Source: Postechiella sp039985655
GTDB taxonomy: Bacteria; Bacteroidota; Bacteroidia; Flavobacteriales; Flavobacteriaceae
Length of the DNA: 64,000 nucleotides
Reading direction: 5' to 3'
Assembly (NCBI GenBank): GCA_039985655.1
Contig: JBDWSF010000018.1
Span: 310,001-374,000, forward strand
Below are positions 42,316 to 52,214 of this stretch, piece by piece (position 1 is the stretch's first letter; each line of letters opens with the position of its first letter). Both the position numbers and the translations under genes were made by a program. The notes under the pieces were generated by a model that made no database searches, was not told the origin of the DNA, and saw nothing but the letters and a program-made list of their open reading frames with translations.

Positions 42316-44370
42316 ATGCGCGTAGCAACAGATATAGGGGGGACTTTTACAGATTTAGTATGCTTAGAATTTAGCGAGAACCAAGCTAAATTACGAGTTG
42401 CGAAATCTGATACAACTCCCGGTCAATTAGAAAAAGGGATATTAAACACTTTAGATTTAGCAGATATTTCTCTAGAGGAAGTTAGTTTTTTAGCCCACGG
42501 CACTACTGTCGTAATTAATACATTAACAGAACGAAAAGGCGCTAAAACAGCCTTAATAACAACAAAAGGTTTTAAAGACGTTTTAGAAATTGCGAGAAGT
42601 AATAGACCTGACCTTTTTAATTACAATTTTGTAAAACAGCCATCTTTCGTACCAAGACATTTATGTTTTGAGGTAGAAGAGCGCTTAACCTATAAAGGCG
42701 ACATTGTCACACCCTTAAATACTGACAACCTAAAAGATATTGCAAATACCTGTATAGAAGAGCAAGTAGAAGCAATAGCAGTTTGTTTTTTACATGCCTA
42801 TGTGAATTCTGAACATGAAAAACAAGTCCTTAAAGAAATTAGAGCGTTATTACCTGATATTCCAGTAATAGCATCACACGCGGTTAATAGAGAATGGCGT
42901 GAGTATGAAAGAACAAGTTCTACAGTGCTTTCTGCCTATATATTACCCACAACGAAAAACTATTTAGACAACCTAAATAGTCAGCTAAAACAAAAAGGGT
43001 TGAAGAATTCCTTTTTTGTAATGCAATCTAACGGAGGTATTAATACTGTAAACTCTGTTAAAGAAAATCCTATTACACTTGTTGAATCTGGTCCTGCTAG
43101 TGGTATCATTGGAGGTGCCAAATTGGGAACAGAAATAGGAAAAAAGAATTTAATTGTACTAGACATTGGAGGTACAACGGCAAAATGTTCGTTGATTGAA
43201 AATGGAGAAGTAAATATAACAACTACCTATAAGATTGATCATTCTAGAACTGAAGCTGGTTACCCGATACAAACACCTGTAATTGATATTGTTGAAATTG
43301 GTAATGGTGGTGGTAGTATTGCATGGGTAGATGCTGGAGGCAAAATACATGTAGGGCCACAAAGTGCGGGTGCATACCCTGGTCCTGCGTCTTATGGTAA
43401 AGGTGGTGATAAAATAACCACTACCGATGCTAATTTATTTTGTGGTCGTATTCACCCAGATTACTTTTTGGGTGGAAAAATGAAACCCGATATGGAAAGT
43501 CTAAATAAGGCTTTTGATAAACTTGCAGATAAGCTCAATCTATCTGCTCGTGATATTGCTATTGGAGTGCTTAGAGTTGCTAATGCCAGTATGGTCAACG
43601 CTCTTAAACTAATATCAGTTAATAAAGGGTATGATCCTCGTGATTTTTCTTTAATGGTAATTGGCGGCGGCGGCGGTATGCATGCAGCATTTTTAGCAGA
43701 AGAACTACAGATACCAGAAATCATTGTCCCTGTTAACGCAGGTGTATTTTCGGCATTTGGAATGTTAATGACAGATTTACGAAAAGACTTTTTACAAACA
43801 AAAGTTATACAGTTAAGTTCTGAAAACCTGTCATACTTTACTGAAGTATACCAACAAATGGAGGAAGAAGCTATCGCTGGTTATGTTGCTGATGGCTTTA
43901 AGAAAGAAGAGGTTTCTTTTGAGTACTTTGCAGATATGCGCTATAGCGGTCAAGAACATTATGTGAAACTTGATTTAGCGTCTAAACCTAAATCAGAAAA
44001 AGACCTTCTTACTCTGGTTACACAATTTCATAAAATACATAAGAAAAAATACACCTTTGAATTAGAAGCAGTGATTGAATGGGTGAATTTTCATGTGGTT
44101 GCTAAAGTATTGGTAGATAAACCTGTTTTTCCAAAAATTTCAAAAGCGAAAAACACGATAGAAGAGGCTATACATGATAAGGTTATGGTTGACTTTGGAG
44201 CTATGGGTAGCGCAGAAGCAACGGTATATGACAGAGAGAAATTTGGCAAAGGAATGACTTTAGAAGGCCCTGCTATTATTGCAGAATCTTCTACAACTAC
44301 GGTAATACCACCTAAATTTTCAGCAAAGATTGATGATTGGGGTAATTTGATAATAAAAAAGAATGGATAG
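42316..44370 (+). CDS. hyuA: Hydantoinase/oxoprolinase subunit A
   Basis: A 684-residue protein of the ATP-dependent N-methylhydantoinase A / 5-oxoprolinase family. The two phosphate-binding motifs of the actin-like ATPase fold are present: DIGGTFTDLVCLEF at residues 6-19 and LDIGGTTAKCSLIENG at about 281-296. GNGGGSIAWVDAGG and the Gly-rich MVIGGGGGMHAAFL are also typical. With HyuB it cleaves a hydantoin or oxoproline-type ring amide at the expense of ATP. The hyuB start overlaps its end by 8 bases. The exact substrate (hydantoin, N-methylhydantoin, oxoproline or other) cannot be read from sequence. Confidence 0.93.
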   Translation: MRVATDIGGTFTDLVCLEFSENQAKLRVAKSDTTPGQLEKGILNTLDLADISLEEVSFLAHGTTVVINTLTERKGAKTALITTKGFKDVLEIARSNRPDLFNYNFVKQPSFVPRHLCFEVEERLTYKGDIVTPLNTDNLKDIANTCIEEQVEAIAVCFLHAYVNSEHEKQVLKEIRALLPDIPVIASHAVNREWREYERTSSTVLSAYILPTTKNYLDNLNSQLKQKGLKNSFFVMQSNGGINTVNSVKENPITLVESGPASGIIGGAKLGTEIGKKNLIVLDIGGTTAKCSLIENGEVNITTTYKIDHSRTEAGYPIQTPVIDIVEIGNGGGSIAWVDAGGKIHVGPQSAGAYPGPASYGKGGDKITTTDANLFCGRIHPDYFLGGKMKPDMESLNKAFDKLADKLNLSARDIAIGVLRVANASMVNALKLISVNKGYDPRDFSLMVIGGGGGMHAAFLAEELQIPEIIVPVNAGVFSAFGMLMTDLRKDFLQTKVIQLSSENLSYFTEVYQQMEEEAIAGYVADGFKKEEVSFEYFADMRYSGQEHYVKLDLASKPKSEKDLLTLVTQFHKIHKKKYTFELEAVIEWVNFHVVAKVLVDKPVFPKISKAKNTIEEAIHDKVMVDFGAMGSAEATVYDREKFGKGMTLEGPAIIAESSTTTVIPPKFSAKIDDWGNLIIKKNG

Positions 44371-46024
44371 GTTTACATTAGAAATAATTCAAGATACATT
44401 AGTAGCTATTGGTGATGAAATGTTCATTGCTATGCAGAAATCGAGCATGAGTCCTATAATTTATGAGTCACTTGATTATGCCGTTGGTTTAACTGATGAA
44501 AAAGGAGTGCTTTTAGCACAAGGTAACGGTGTCACTATGTTTTTAGCATGTTTAGATGCTGTAGTACAAAGTACTATTGAAAAACATCCTCTAGAATCAA
44601 TGAAAGAAGGTGACGTTTTTATAGCTAACACACCTTATGCTGGTGGGGGTACTCATCTTTCAGATGTTTCTGTAGTCATACCCGTTTTTTACAAAGGTAA
44701 AATAGTAGCTTTTACGGTTAATAAAGCCCACTGGACAGAATTAGGAGGCACCTATCCTGGTTCTGTATCTACCAATGCAACAGAAATTTATCAAGAAGGA
44801 TTACATTTTCCTTTTATTAGAATAAAAAACGAAGGAAAACTTAATGAAGATGTTATAGATATTATAAAATCTAATGTACGCTTGCCAGATAGTACTATTG
44901 GTGATTTAATGGCAGGTATTGCGGCCGCTAATGTAGGCGCTAATCGCATTCTAGATGTTATTAATAAATACGGTTTAGCAACTTTTAATAAAGCCAAAGA
45001 AGAATTGCTAGACTATGGTGAAAAAATGACTGTAGAGGCCTTAAAATCTTTTCCTGATTTAGATTTATCGGGTGAATCTGTTTTAGAAGATGACGGTTTT
45101 GGTAACGGGCCTTTTCCAATAAAAGTAAAGATAAAAACAAGTAAAGGACGACTTATTGTTGATTTTACGGGTACTCATGAACAAGTAAAAGGACCATTAA
45201 ACTTATCGTACAATGGTTTAATATCTGGAGTGCGAAGTCTGTTTAAAGGAATCACAACACCTAACTTACCTGCTAATGGGGGTGCCTTTAGAGTCTTAGA
45301 TGTTTTATGCGAACCAGGTACGGTAGTAAGCGCACAAGCACCTTCGGCCTGCTCTGTATATTATGAAGTGATGATAACAGCTATTGATTTAGTTTGGAGG
45401 GTGCTATCAGAAGCTATGCCTAACTTATTACCAGCCGGACACTTTAGGTCTATTTGTGCCACGTTTATTTCTGGGGTACATCCTGATACCAATGAGTTTT
45501 ATATTCAAGCAGAACCTCTTGCAGGTGGTTGGGGGGCAACTTATGATCATGATGGTAACAGTGGGCAGTTGTCTTGCGGAAGTGGCGAGAGTTATAATAT
45601 TCCTATTGAAATACGTGAAATGCGTTACGGGCTAATGGTAGATCAATTTGCTTTTCATAATGAAGGTGGAGGTTATGGAGAATTTAGAGGTGGTAACGGA
45701 CAATTTGTAGATTATCGAATATTATCAGATGAAGCCTATTTAACTGCAGCTTTTTTAGGAGCTAAGGTTAAAACTTGGGGAGCTCATGGCGGGCATGATG
45801 GTTCTTATAACTATGTGCGCATCATTAAAAAAGATGGACAAGAATCTCGTCACAGCTTAATTACTAATATGCGATTAGAAAAAGACGATGTTGTGCGCTG
45901 TATAACAGCGACTGGTGGTGGATATGGTAAACCTGAAAACAGAACAGAGGAAAAAGTGCGTAATGACCTTAAAAACGGTTACATTACAAAAGAAGAAGCA
46001 CTTGAATACTATAATATTCAATAG
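44363..46024 (+). CDS. hyuB: Hydantoinase/oxoprolinase subunit B
   Basis: A 553-residue HyuB-family protein. It shows the usual motifs: DTLVAIGDEMFIAMQKSSMS, FIANTPYAGGGTHLSDV (His/Asp likely metal ligands), KAHWTELGGTYPGSVSTNA, YYEVMITAIDLVWRVLSEA, GWGATYDHDGNSG and the end YGLMVDQFAFHNEGGGYGEF with RGGNG. It forms the catalytic partner of HyuA. The gene is translationally coupled to hyuA and followed 54 bases later by an NTF2-like gene. Confidence 0.94.
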   Translation: MDRFTLEIIQDTLVAIGDEMFIAMQKSSMSPIIYESLDYAVGLTDEKGVLLAQGNGVTMFLACLDAVVQSTIEKHPLESMKEGDVFIANTPYAGGGTHLSDVSVVIPVFYKGKIVAFTVNKAHWTELGGTYPGSVSTNATEIYQEGLHFPFIRIKNEGKLNEDVIDIIKSNVRLPDSTIGDLMAGIAAANVGANRILDVINKYGLATFNKAKEELLDYGEKMTVEALKSFPDLDLSGESVLEDDGFGNGPFPIKVKIKTSKGRLIVDFTGTHEQVKGPLNLSYNGLISGVRSLFKGITTPNLPANGGAFRVLDVLCEPGTVVSAQAPSACSVYYEVMITAIDLVWRVLSEAMPNLLPAGHFRSICATFISGVHPDTNEFYIQAEPLAGGWGATYDHDGNSGQLSCGSGESYNIPIEIREMRYGLMVDQFAFHNEGGGYGEFRGGNGQFVDYRILSDEAYLTAAFLGAKVKTWGAHGGHDGSYNYVRIIKKDGQESRHSLITNMRLEKDDVVRCITATGGGYGKPENRTEEKVRNDLKNGYITKEEALEYYNIQ

Positions 46025-46078
46025 TAAGTAATTAAAAATATTCATGTTACGCATATTTCGCGTCATAAAACATAAATT

Positions 46079-46414
46079 GTGAATCCAGAAAGTATTGTTC
46101 AAAAACAATTAATTGCCTATAATTCAAGGGATTTAGATGTTTTTTCTTCAACATTTTCCGCAGACATAGTATTATACAATTTTAATGAAGAACAGCCCAT
46201 TTTAAGTGGTATAGACGAACTCAAAAAAGTATATAAAGAAATTTTTGATAAATCACCCAAACTTAATGCATCACTAACAAGTAAGATGGTTTTAGGTAAT
46301 ACAGTTATTTATAACGAAAAAGTTACCGGACGTATTAATACAGTACTAGACGTTATTGCAATTTATGAAGTTAAAGACAATCTTATATACCGTCTTACTT
46401 TTATAAGAAAATAA
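46079..46414 (+). CDS. NTF2/SnoaL-like small protein
   Basis: A 111-residue protein with a GTG start. It has the cone-shaped NTF2-like pattern: helical start (SIVQKQLIAYNSRDLDVFSS), acidic TFSADIVLYNF, then strands with VIYNEKVTGR and LDVIAIYEVKDNLIYRL. Members are small-molecule isomerases, hydrolases or binding proteins. Its position inside the hydantoin-type locus suggests action on the ring compound or a breakdown product. Confidence 0.8.
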   Translation: MNPESIVQKQLIAYNSRDLDVFSSTFSADIVLYNFNEEQPILSGIDELKKVYKEIFDKSPKLNASLTSKMVLGNTVIYNEKVTGRINTVLDVIAIYEVKDNLIYRLTFIRK

Positions 46415-46415
46415 G

Positions 46416-46440
46416 CTGACAGACCAATTTGTCAGTTTTA
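46416..46440 (+). terminator. Weak terminator-like hairpin after the NTF2-like gene
   Basis: CTGACA pairs with TGTCAG around an 8-base loop, followed by TTTTA. The stem is short, so read-through into the cyclophilin gene is likely. Confidence 0.4.
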
Positions 46441-46486
46441 ATTACGAATTAATACATTTTAAATGTATAACCATAGAATGTAGCTT

Positions 46487-47008
46487 ATGAAAACATATCT
46501 CAAAGTAAGTACTTCAATAGGAGATTTTATGATCTATTTAGATACCATAAATGCCCCTGTGACTAGTAATTATTTTAAGAATTTGGCTGAAGATGGGTTG
46601 CTTAATCATTCTTCAGTATTTAGAATAGTTACTGAAAGTAATACTGAAATGAGAAGTAACGCAAAGATTGAAGTTATTCAATTAGGCATCAATAATCTAA
46701 CATCTAAACATTCTAAAACATTGAAACACGAGACTACAAAAAACACAAAGCTTCAGCATAAAAAATGGGCTGTTTCTGCTGCACGTTATGAGGTAGGGCA
46801 AAATTATCCTTCTTTTTTTATTTGCTTAAGAGATGAACCTGAACTTGATCATGGCGGATTACGTCATCCAGATGGCGAAGGTTTTGCAGTATTTGGTCAC
46901 GTAGTTGATGGTTTTGATACCGTAGAAACGCTTTTTTCTAAAGCAGAGAAAACAGAGTTTTTAAAAAATGAGATTGAAATTTCAAATGTTAAATTAGAAT
47001 ATAAATAA
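46487..47008 (+). CDS. Cyclophilin-type peptidylprolyl isomerase
   Basis: A 173-residue cytoplasmic cyclophilin-like protein with no signal peptide. The fold starts VSTSIGDFMIYLDTINAPVT and continues YFKNLAEDGLLNHSSVFRIV; later SFFICLRDEPELDHGG and GFAVFGHVVDGFDTVETL are typical of the family. The standard catalytic motif FHRVI is changed to VFRIV and QGG is absent, so isomerase activity may be reduced or altered. Proteins of this divergent type also occur in other catabolic gene clusters. It belongs to the hydantoin-type locus by position. Confidence 0.78.
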   Translation: MKTYLKVSTSIGDFMIYLDTINAPVTSNYFKNLAEDGLLNHSSVFRIVTESNTEMRSNAKIEVIQLGINNLTSKHSKTLKHETTKNTKLQHKKWAVSAARYEVGQNYPSFFICLRDEPELDHGGLRHPDGEGFAVFGHVVDGFDTVETLFSKAEKTEFLKNEIEISNVKLEYK

Positions 47009-47142
47009 CAATAGCAATTTGAATACATTAAATAGCACTCTTTTACACTAATTAATAGAAACTATGCTTTTTTTCCTAAAGGAAATATAGTAATTAGTTC
47101 ATCTATTACATTCAACGTATATTATAAGAAATTTAATCGATT

Positions 47143-48372
47143 ATGGATAAAAAAACTAAAAACACAGAGAACAGAACGCCATGGCATGAACTTGCTATTG
47201 TTTTTGGGGGTCTAGAATTTAGCATTCCCGTATTACTTGTTGGTGGTTTACTTGCTGTGAACTTTTCTTTAACTGATACGATCTTAATACTGATCATAGG
47301 TCTAGTAATCATTCAATGGATTGGAAACGCGGTAATAGGCTATATAGGTGCTAAAACAGGTTTAGGATCTTCTGAGGTTGCTGCATTAAGCCTTGGCGAA
47401 AAGCAAAGCAAAACTATAGTAACTATCACAATTTTAATTATATCTATTGGTTGGTGGGCCATACAAACAGCCGTTGCTTCAGATGCACTTTGTGAATTGA
47501 TCGGAGTTGATACAACTAATAAATTAATGTATGCATTGGTAACTCTTGTTATTGGATTATTCTTTGCCCTACCCTCAATAAAAGGTTTTGGTTCTATAAA
47601 ATGGGTAGATTACATTGCCATACCAGCAGGCATTATTTTAGTAGGGGCGGCAATATACCTTTCGTTAAAAAATATAGGAATTGACGCAATAATGAGTTAC
47701 GAGCCAACTTCAGGAATGTCATTTTTATCTGCGGTTAATCTTGTAATTGGTATCAATGTAGCGCAATGGTTGATGATACCAGATTATACACGTTTAGCAA
47801 AGCCTAAATGGAAAGACAATATTTTAATTCCGTTAGGAATTGTTGGTATAGGCTTTCCTTTATTTATAGTAGGTGCTATTATGACTGTTAGCACAGGCAG
47901 TTCTGATATCGTAGAAACTATGAATAGCCTCGGTTTTCCTGCTTGGGGTTTTATTGTATTATGGTTAGCAACTTGGACTAGTCAAATGATTAATAGCTAT
48001 ACCGGAGGTATTGCTTTAGGGGCTTTATTTAATGACTCTTCTGAAAAAACTAGAAAAAATTTTACATTCCTATTTTCATTAGTAGGAATTCTATTGGCTT
48101 TCTTAGGTATTATGGATTATTTTTTAGATTTCCTTTACCTATTAGCGCTTCTAGTACCTGCTATTACAGGTGTTGTAGTAACACATTATTTTCTTTTGAA
48201 AAACATTAAACAGATTAAAAGTACTTGGAATATTAAAGCAACCATAGCCATCATATTAGGGGCTTTAGTAGGTTATATAACGCAATACCAATATGTGTTC
48301 GGTATACCCGCAATACAGGCGCTACTGATTTCAGTAATTGTATTTTATTTGCTCAGTTTTAAAAGAAAATAG
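47143..48372 (+). CDS. NCS1-family (cytosine/hydantoin-type) permease
   Basis: A 409-residue inner-membrane transporter with about 12 membrane segments. The start WHELAIVFGGLEFSIPVLLVG and segments such as GYIGAKTGLGSSEVAALSLG, WWAIQTAVASDALC, GINVAQWLMIPDYTRLAKP and WTSQMINSYTGGIAL match nucleobase-cation-symport-1 proteins of the CodB group. The family includes the hydantoin importer Mhp1. Together with HyuAB and the TonB-dependent receptor it gives a complete path from outer membrane to cytoplasmic ring hydrolysis. Confidence 0.9.
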   Translation: MDKKTKNTENRTPWHELAIVFGGLEFSIPVLLVGGLLAVNFSLTDTILILIIGLVIIQWIGNAVIGYIGAKTGLGSSEVAALSLGEKQSKTIVTITILIISIGWWAIQTAVASDALCELIGVDTTNKLMYALVTLVIGLFFALPSIKGFGSIKWVDYIAIPAGIILVGAAIYLSLKNIGIDAIMSYEPTSGMSFLSAVNLVIGINVAQWLMIPDYTRLAKPKWKDNILIPLGIVGIGFPLFIVGAIMTVSTGSSDIVETMNSLGFPAWGFIVLWLATWTSQMINSYTGGIALGALFNDSSEKTRKNFTFLFSLVGILLAFLGIMDYFLDFLYLLALLVPAITGVVVTHYFLLKNIKQIKSTWNIKATIAIILGALVGYITQYQYVFGIPAIQALLISVIVFYLLSFKRK

Positions 48373-48411
48373 CAGCGTCCTTGAAAATATCTTTTAACTC
48401 GTTTCTTTTAA

Positions 48412-48576
48412 TCTATAGTAAAACCTGGTATTTCAAAATCTAATATTTATTTAGGTTTAGGTTATATTGGAATTATGGATGATTTATCAATCTTCAGTAG
48501 AGTTTTAAGTGAAGAAGAAATTGCAACATTGTTTTCATTAGAAAATGGAGTGCAAAGTATACTAATAGATAAATAA
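48412..48576 (+). pseudogene. Remnant of a LamG-domain protein C-terminus
   Basis: A 54-codon frame without a start reads SNIYLGLGYIGIMDDLSIFS and VLSEEEIATLFSLENG, then stops at 48576. This is the typical last strand and helix of a LamG domain (compare DDFKYWERALS in the protein at 33775). The rest of the gene is gone. Confidence 0.65.
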
Positions 48577-48612
48577 TATAGATATATTAATTCTAGAAAT
48601 TTTAATATATAT

Positions 48613-49521
48613 CTAAATACATTGAGTGATAATTTTTTCTAAAAGATAAGGCGTACTCCCTGGACCAATAGTTAATAATTTAGAACCTGTTATTGGTATA
48701 CCGTTAAATGGACGTATGAATACTTCGCCATCAGGTTTACGTTCAAAATAAATATAATTGCTTTCTCCTTTAATTTTTGTGCAACCTTTTACTCTAAGAA
48801 TGTATTTAGGAATTGCATTGCAAATATCATTAATGCAATTTTTATTTGATAAACTAGGCAAATCTATTGAGCATGAAGACCAATGCGCTTTTTGGTGTTC
48901 TAACTTTTGTGCTGTATTTTCAGAAGGTAATAATTGGGATAATAGAAAAACATCCAAATTTCCCATATTTACTACTTCTGCAATTGGATTTAGTTTTTTT
49001 AACTCATCAATGACTTGATTTTTTCTATTTTCATCTATCGTTTCAAGATGTGTTAAAATTAATAATGAAGAAACCTGAATTTGATTCGCTTCGAGCTCAT
49101 TATGTTCGCCTCGTTTTTGCCAATTTTTTACGTCAACTACAGATATTTGTATAGGTGGTAAAAACCTATCGTTTATTCCAACGCCTAAAAACTCCATTAA
49201 CGAACATGCATCGGATGTTCCATTAGCTTCAATTAAGGTAATTCCATTTTCTCTTTCGGGTATTCTGTTTACTATATTTCTGAGTTCTACTATGCCACTA
49301 CAACAAATACAACTGCCACTTAAAGCTTTAATGTTCTTTAATTCTATTTGCTGAGCAAATTGTTGGGCATCCATACTTGCATTCTCATAATCATTAAGAA
49401 TAACAAAAGGGTTCCATCTATTAACAGAAAAATTTTCTATTAAATATTTTAATAATGTTGTTTTACCTGCTCCTAAAAAACCAACAATAGTTATAATGGT
49501 TTATAAATTTTTATTCAACAT
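48613..49521 (-). pseudogene. CobW/ZigA-type GTP-dependent metallochaperone with an early in-frame stop
   Basis: The natural start is ATG 49521: MLNKNL, then TAA as codon 7 (49501-49503), then TIITIVGFLGAGKTTLLKYL with an intact Walker A motif. Without that stop the frame is continuous to 48613 and contains the CobW metal motif SGSCICCSG and the C-terminal half (KGESNYIYFERKPDGEVFI). The next ATG (49374) would give 253 residues without the Walker A motif, so no functional GTPase can be made by ordinary initiation. A rare ATT start or stop read-through would be needed. CobW proteins deliver zinc under scarcity, which fits the neighbouring FolE and Zur genes. Confidence 0.75.
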
Positions 49522-49552
49522 TTTTTATTTAGATTATTTATAAGCATAAAAT

Positions 49553-50086
49553 TTATTTGCTTTTTGGTCTAAATGATTTAATAGCCTCCGTATTACATTC
49601 TAAATACGGCCCATCCATAAGGTCTATACAATAAGGAACTGCTGGGAAAACGGCATCTAAACATTCTTTAATAGATTTTGGTTTTCCAGGTAAATTAATA
49701 ATTAAACAATCTTTTCTAAGTCCTGCAGTTTGTCTTGAAAGAATAGCTGTAGGAACAAATTTTAAAGATTCCGTTCTCATAAGTTCTCCAAAACCTGGCA
49801 TCATGCGATCACAGACTGCCTCTGTAGCTTCTGGTGTAACATCTCTTTTTGCAGGACCAGTTCCTCCTGTTGTAACCACCAAACAACATTTTTTGTTATC
49901 TACCATATCAATAATGGCTTGTTCAATTAGTTCCTGTTCATCTGGGACTATTTTATAAATCTCTTCCCATTCTGATACTAAATAGTCATTAAGTGTACTT
50001 ATTATAGCTTTCCCACTTATATCTTCATAAATTCCTTTATAACATCTATCGCTTACGGTTATAATTCCTATTTTTATTTTGGACAT
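49553..50086 (-). CDS. mog: Molybdopterin adenylyltransferase (MogA-type)
   Basis: A 177-residue cytoplasmic protein of the MoaB/Mog family. It contains IGIITVSDRCYKGIYEDISG at the start, the substrate-binding LVVTTGGTGPAKRDVTPEAT and MPGFGELMR, and LIINLPGKPKSIKECL near the end, all diagnostic. Mog adenylates molybdopterin before metal insertion. It lies 31 bases upstream of the broken cobW gene on the same strand. No other molybdenum cofactor gene is seen in the window, so the gene may have a different role in this metal-related cluster. Confidence 0.9.
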   Translation of the reverse strand: MSKIKIGIITVSDRCYKGIYEDISGKAIISTLNDYLVSEWEEIYKIVPDEQELIEQAIIDMVDNKKCCLVVTTGGTGPAKRDVTPEATEAVCDRMMPGFGELMRTESLKFVPTAILSRQTAGLRKDCLIINLPGKPKSIKECLDAVFPAVPYCIDLMDGPYLECNTEAIKSFRPKSK

Positions 50087-50126
50087 AATATTTTACAGAG
50101 AATTGTATTTTGTTTTTGATTGTATT

Positions 50127-51539
50127 TTAAAATTTATTTTCAATTTCTGCTGCTTCTAACATTAAGTAATGAAGGTCTGTGTTTTTTATAAATGGCTTAA
50201 GCAGTTCGCTACCTGGACCATACATTGCCATCTCGACATAATCTGCAGAATGGTGCATGCTTATCCAACCTACAGAATTGTGTTGTTTTTGTATTTCTGC
50301 CAAAGCTTTAAAAGGAAGGTGTCTGGGATTATAAAGACCTTTTTCTGATTGTAGCTTAGAATAATAAGCCAATAATGATTTAGCCTCATCATTTGTAAGG
50401 GCAAAATTATTGGCATATTCTACTCTTTCCTTTACTTGAGATATAGAGGTTTCTTTTCCAATTCCTTTTAAAATCCATTCGTTGGTATGCTTGTATTTTT
50501 GAATAGAATCAAAATTATCATTAGCCTTTTTTCCATAAATTACTCCTGGATTGGCATTACCATGATCTGTAGTTATAATAACTAAAGTTTCTTTGTCTTG
50601 TTCGGCAAAATCCATGGCTAATTGTACTGCTTCGTCATGAGCAACTTGATCAAAAATAAGCCCAGTAATATCGTTGCCATGTGCAGCCCAATCTACCTTT
50701 CCTGCTTCTACTTGTAATACAAAACCTTGAGGATGATCTTTCATTACTTCAATGGCTTTTTTAGTCATTTCGGCAAGTGTAGGTGTTTTTTGAAGTAGTT
50801 CTTTGTTACTTTGTCGATCTATAGAATATGGAAGTGCATTATTGCTAAAAACTCCTAAAATTGGTTTGGTAACAGAAGCAGAAAACAATTCGTTTCTGTT
50901 TTTTACTACTTTATACCCTTTTGATTCAAAAGCTTGGTACATATCTTTTTTATCCTTTCGCTTCTCCTTAGAAAAGTAAGTATCCCCTCCGCCCATCATC
51001 ACATCAAATTTTTGTTCCAGATACTTTTCTGCAATTTTTTCTTGTGTTTTTCTCGTTTTAGAATTTACACAAAAACCTGCGGGTGTTGCATGCGTAATAG
51101 GTACTGTGGTAACACACCCCGCTTTTTTACCTGCTTTCTTAAATTTTTGCCAAATAGGAAGGTGTTCTTCTCCATTTTTACTCACATTTATTGCACCGTT
51201 ATTAATACGTACACCACCACCCCAAGAAGAACTTGCCGCAGCAGAATCTGTAACAATAGAATTTGCAGAAGCCATATCCATTAAAGCTCTTTTTACTTTA
51301 TTTTCTTTATATAATTGCAACCAGTTAGCACCAACACCATTTTTTCTAGATAGATACAAATCGGCCATGTTTAAAGTGCCAGTACTCATGCCGTCACTAA
51401 CAATTATAATAATGTTCTTTGCCTTTTTATTTTTATAATTATCATATTTATTGTTATTAGCAACACTATTTAAAGGGTGTAATAAAGTAGCTCCGAGAGT
51501 AAGTAACGATCCGTTTTTAAAAAAATTTCTTCTGTTCAT
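50127..51539 (-). CDS. PhoA-type alkaline phosphatase
   Basis: A 470-residue exported protein. The N-terminus has a twin-arginine-like signal (NRRNFFKNGSLLTLGATLL), consistent with folding and metal loading in the cytoplasm. Catalytic and metal-site elements of the alkaline phosphatase family are visible: Asp49 in IIVSDGMSTG, nucleophile Ser99 in VTDSAAASSS, GGGDTYF, QVEAGKVDWAAHGND, ITTDHGNAN and HHSADYVEM. The active site normally binds two zinc ions and one magnesium. It is 41 bases upstream of mog on the same strand, and it probably supplies phosphate by periplasmic or surface hydrolysis. Confidence 0.92.
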   Translation of the reverse strand: MNRRNFFKNGSLLTLGATLLHPLNSVANNNKYDNYKNKKAKNIIIIVSDGMSTGTLNMADLYLSRKNGVGANWLQLYKENKVKRALMDMASANSIVTDSAAASSSWGGGVRINNGAINVSKNGEEHLPIWQKFKKAGKKAGCVTTVPITHATPAGFCVNSKTRKTQEKIAEKYLEQKFDVMMGGGDTYFSKEKRKDKKDMYQAFESKGYKVVKNRNELFSASVTKPILGVFSNNALPYSIDRQSNKELLQKTPTLAEMTKKAIEVMKDHPQGFVLQVEAGKVDWAAHGNDITGLIFDQVAHDEAVQLAMDFAEQDKETLVIITTDHGNANPGVIYGKKANDNFDSIQKYKHTNEWILKGIGKETSISQVKERVEYANNFALTNDEAKSLLAYYSKLQSEKGLYNPRHLPFKALAEIQKQHNSVGWISMHHSADYVEMAMYGPGSELLKPFIKNTDLHYLMLEAAEIENKF

Positions 51540-51716
51540 TTTTTAGCTTATTAAGTATTTCTTTATAATTCGCACTAAAATCTTTTGTTAGTGTTGTTGT
51601 AATGCCACAGCTCATAAACTAGCTTTACCAATTAAAAAAATAAATTATCTTCGATTATATTTCATAATATTGTTTTAAAACAACTCACAAGCTGAAAAAA
51701 TCAGTAGTCCATATTT

Positions 51717-52214
51717 TCAATTTAATTGGTGCTTTTCTAAACACACTAAATCGGAATATATAGTCGTAAATACACTTTCAGTTTTATTAAATATTTTACC
51801 ATTTATTTTAATAGGTTGATTTGATGCATGCATTAGTTGTAATCTTAATTCTTTTATTTTTCTATTCAAATAATAGGAAAGCAGTGTGAATTGTAGCTTA
51901 TCGCTTTTAAATGCTACTTTTAAGTGTTCTTTTTGCTTTTTAATCTCAGTATAGAAATTATGCAATCCTCTAATATTTGAAAAATTATTATTAATTAATG
52001 CATCTAAAACAATAGTGTTGTTTATTGAAAGCACAAAACAGATGTTTTTAATATTATGCTTTTCAATGATTTTCTTAATGTACTCGATTGTTTTGTGATC
52101 ATACTCAAACGAATTACCTAATGACGTATAAAAATAACTCTCATGCTTAAATGTTTTATTGATAGTTTGCTCTAAACAATCGGTAGGACAAATAAGGTAA
52201 AAACATGTATGCAT
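51717..52214 (-). CDS. Uncharacterised protein of the zinc cluster
   Basis: A 165-residue soluble protein. The pattern FYTSLGNSFEYDHKTIEYIK followed by KNICFVLSINNTIVLDAL weakly resembles the core of beta-carbonic anhydrases, but the zinc ligands (Cys, His-x-x-Cys) are absent, so it would be a non-catalytic relative at most. I cannot assign a function. Its ATG overlaps the stop of the broken gene upstream (TAATG), showing it belongs to the same operon. Confidence 0.6.
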   Translation of the reverse strand: MHTCFYLICPTDCLEQTINKTFKHESYFYTSLGNSFEYDHKTIEYIKKIIEKHNIKNICFVLSINNTIVLDALINNNFSNIRGLHNFYTEIKKQKEHLKVAFKSDKLQFTLLSYYLNRKIKELRLQLMHASNQPIKINGKIFNKTESVFTTIYSDLVCLEKHQLN

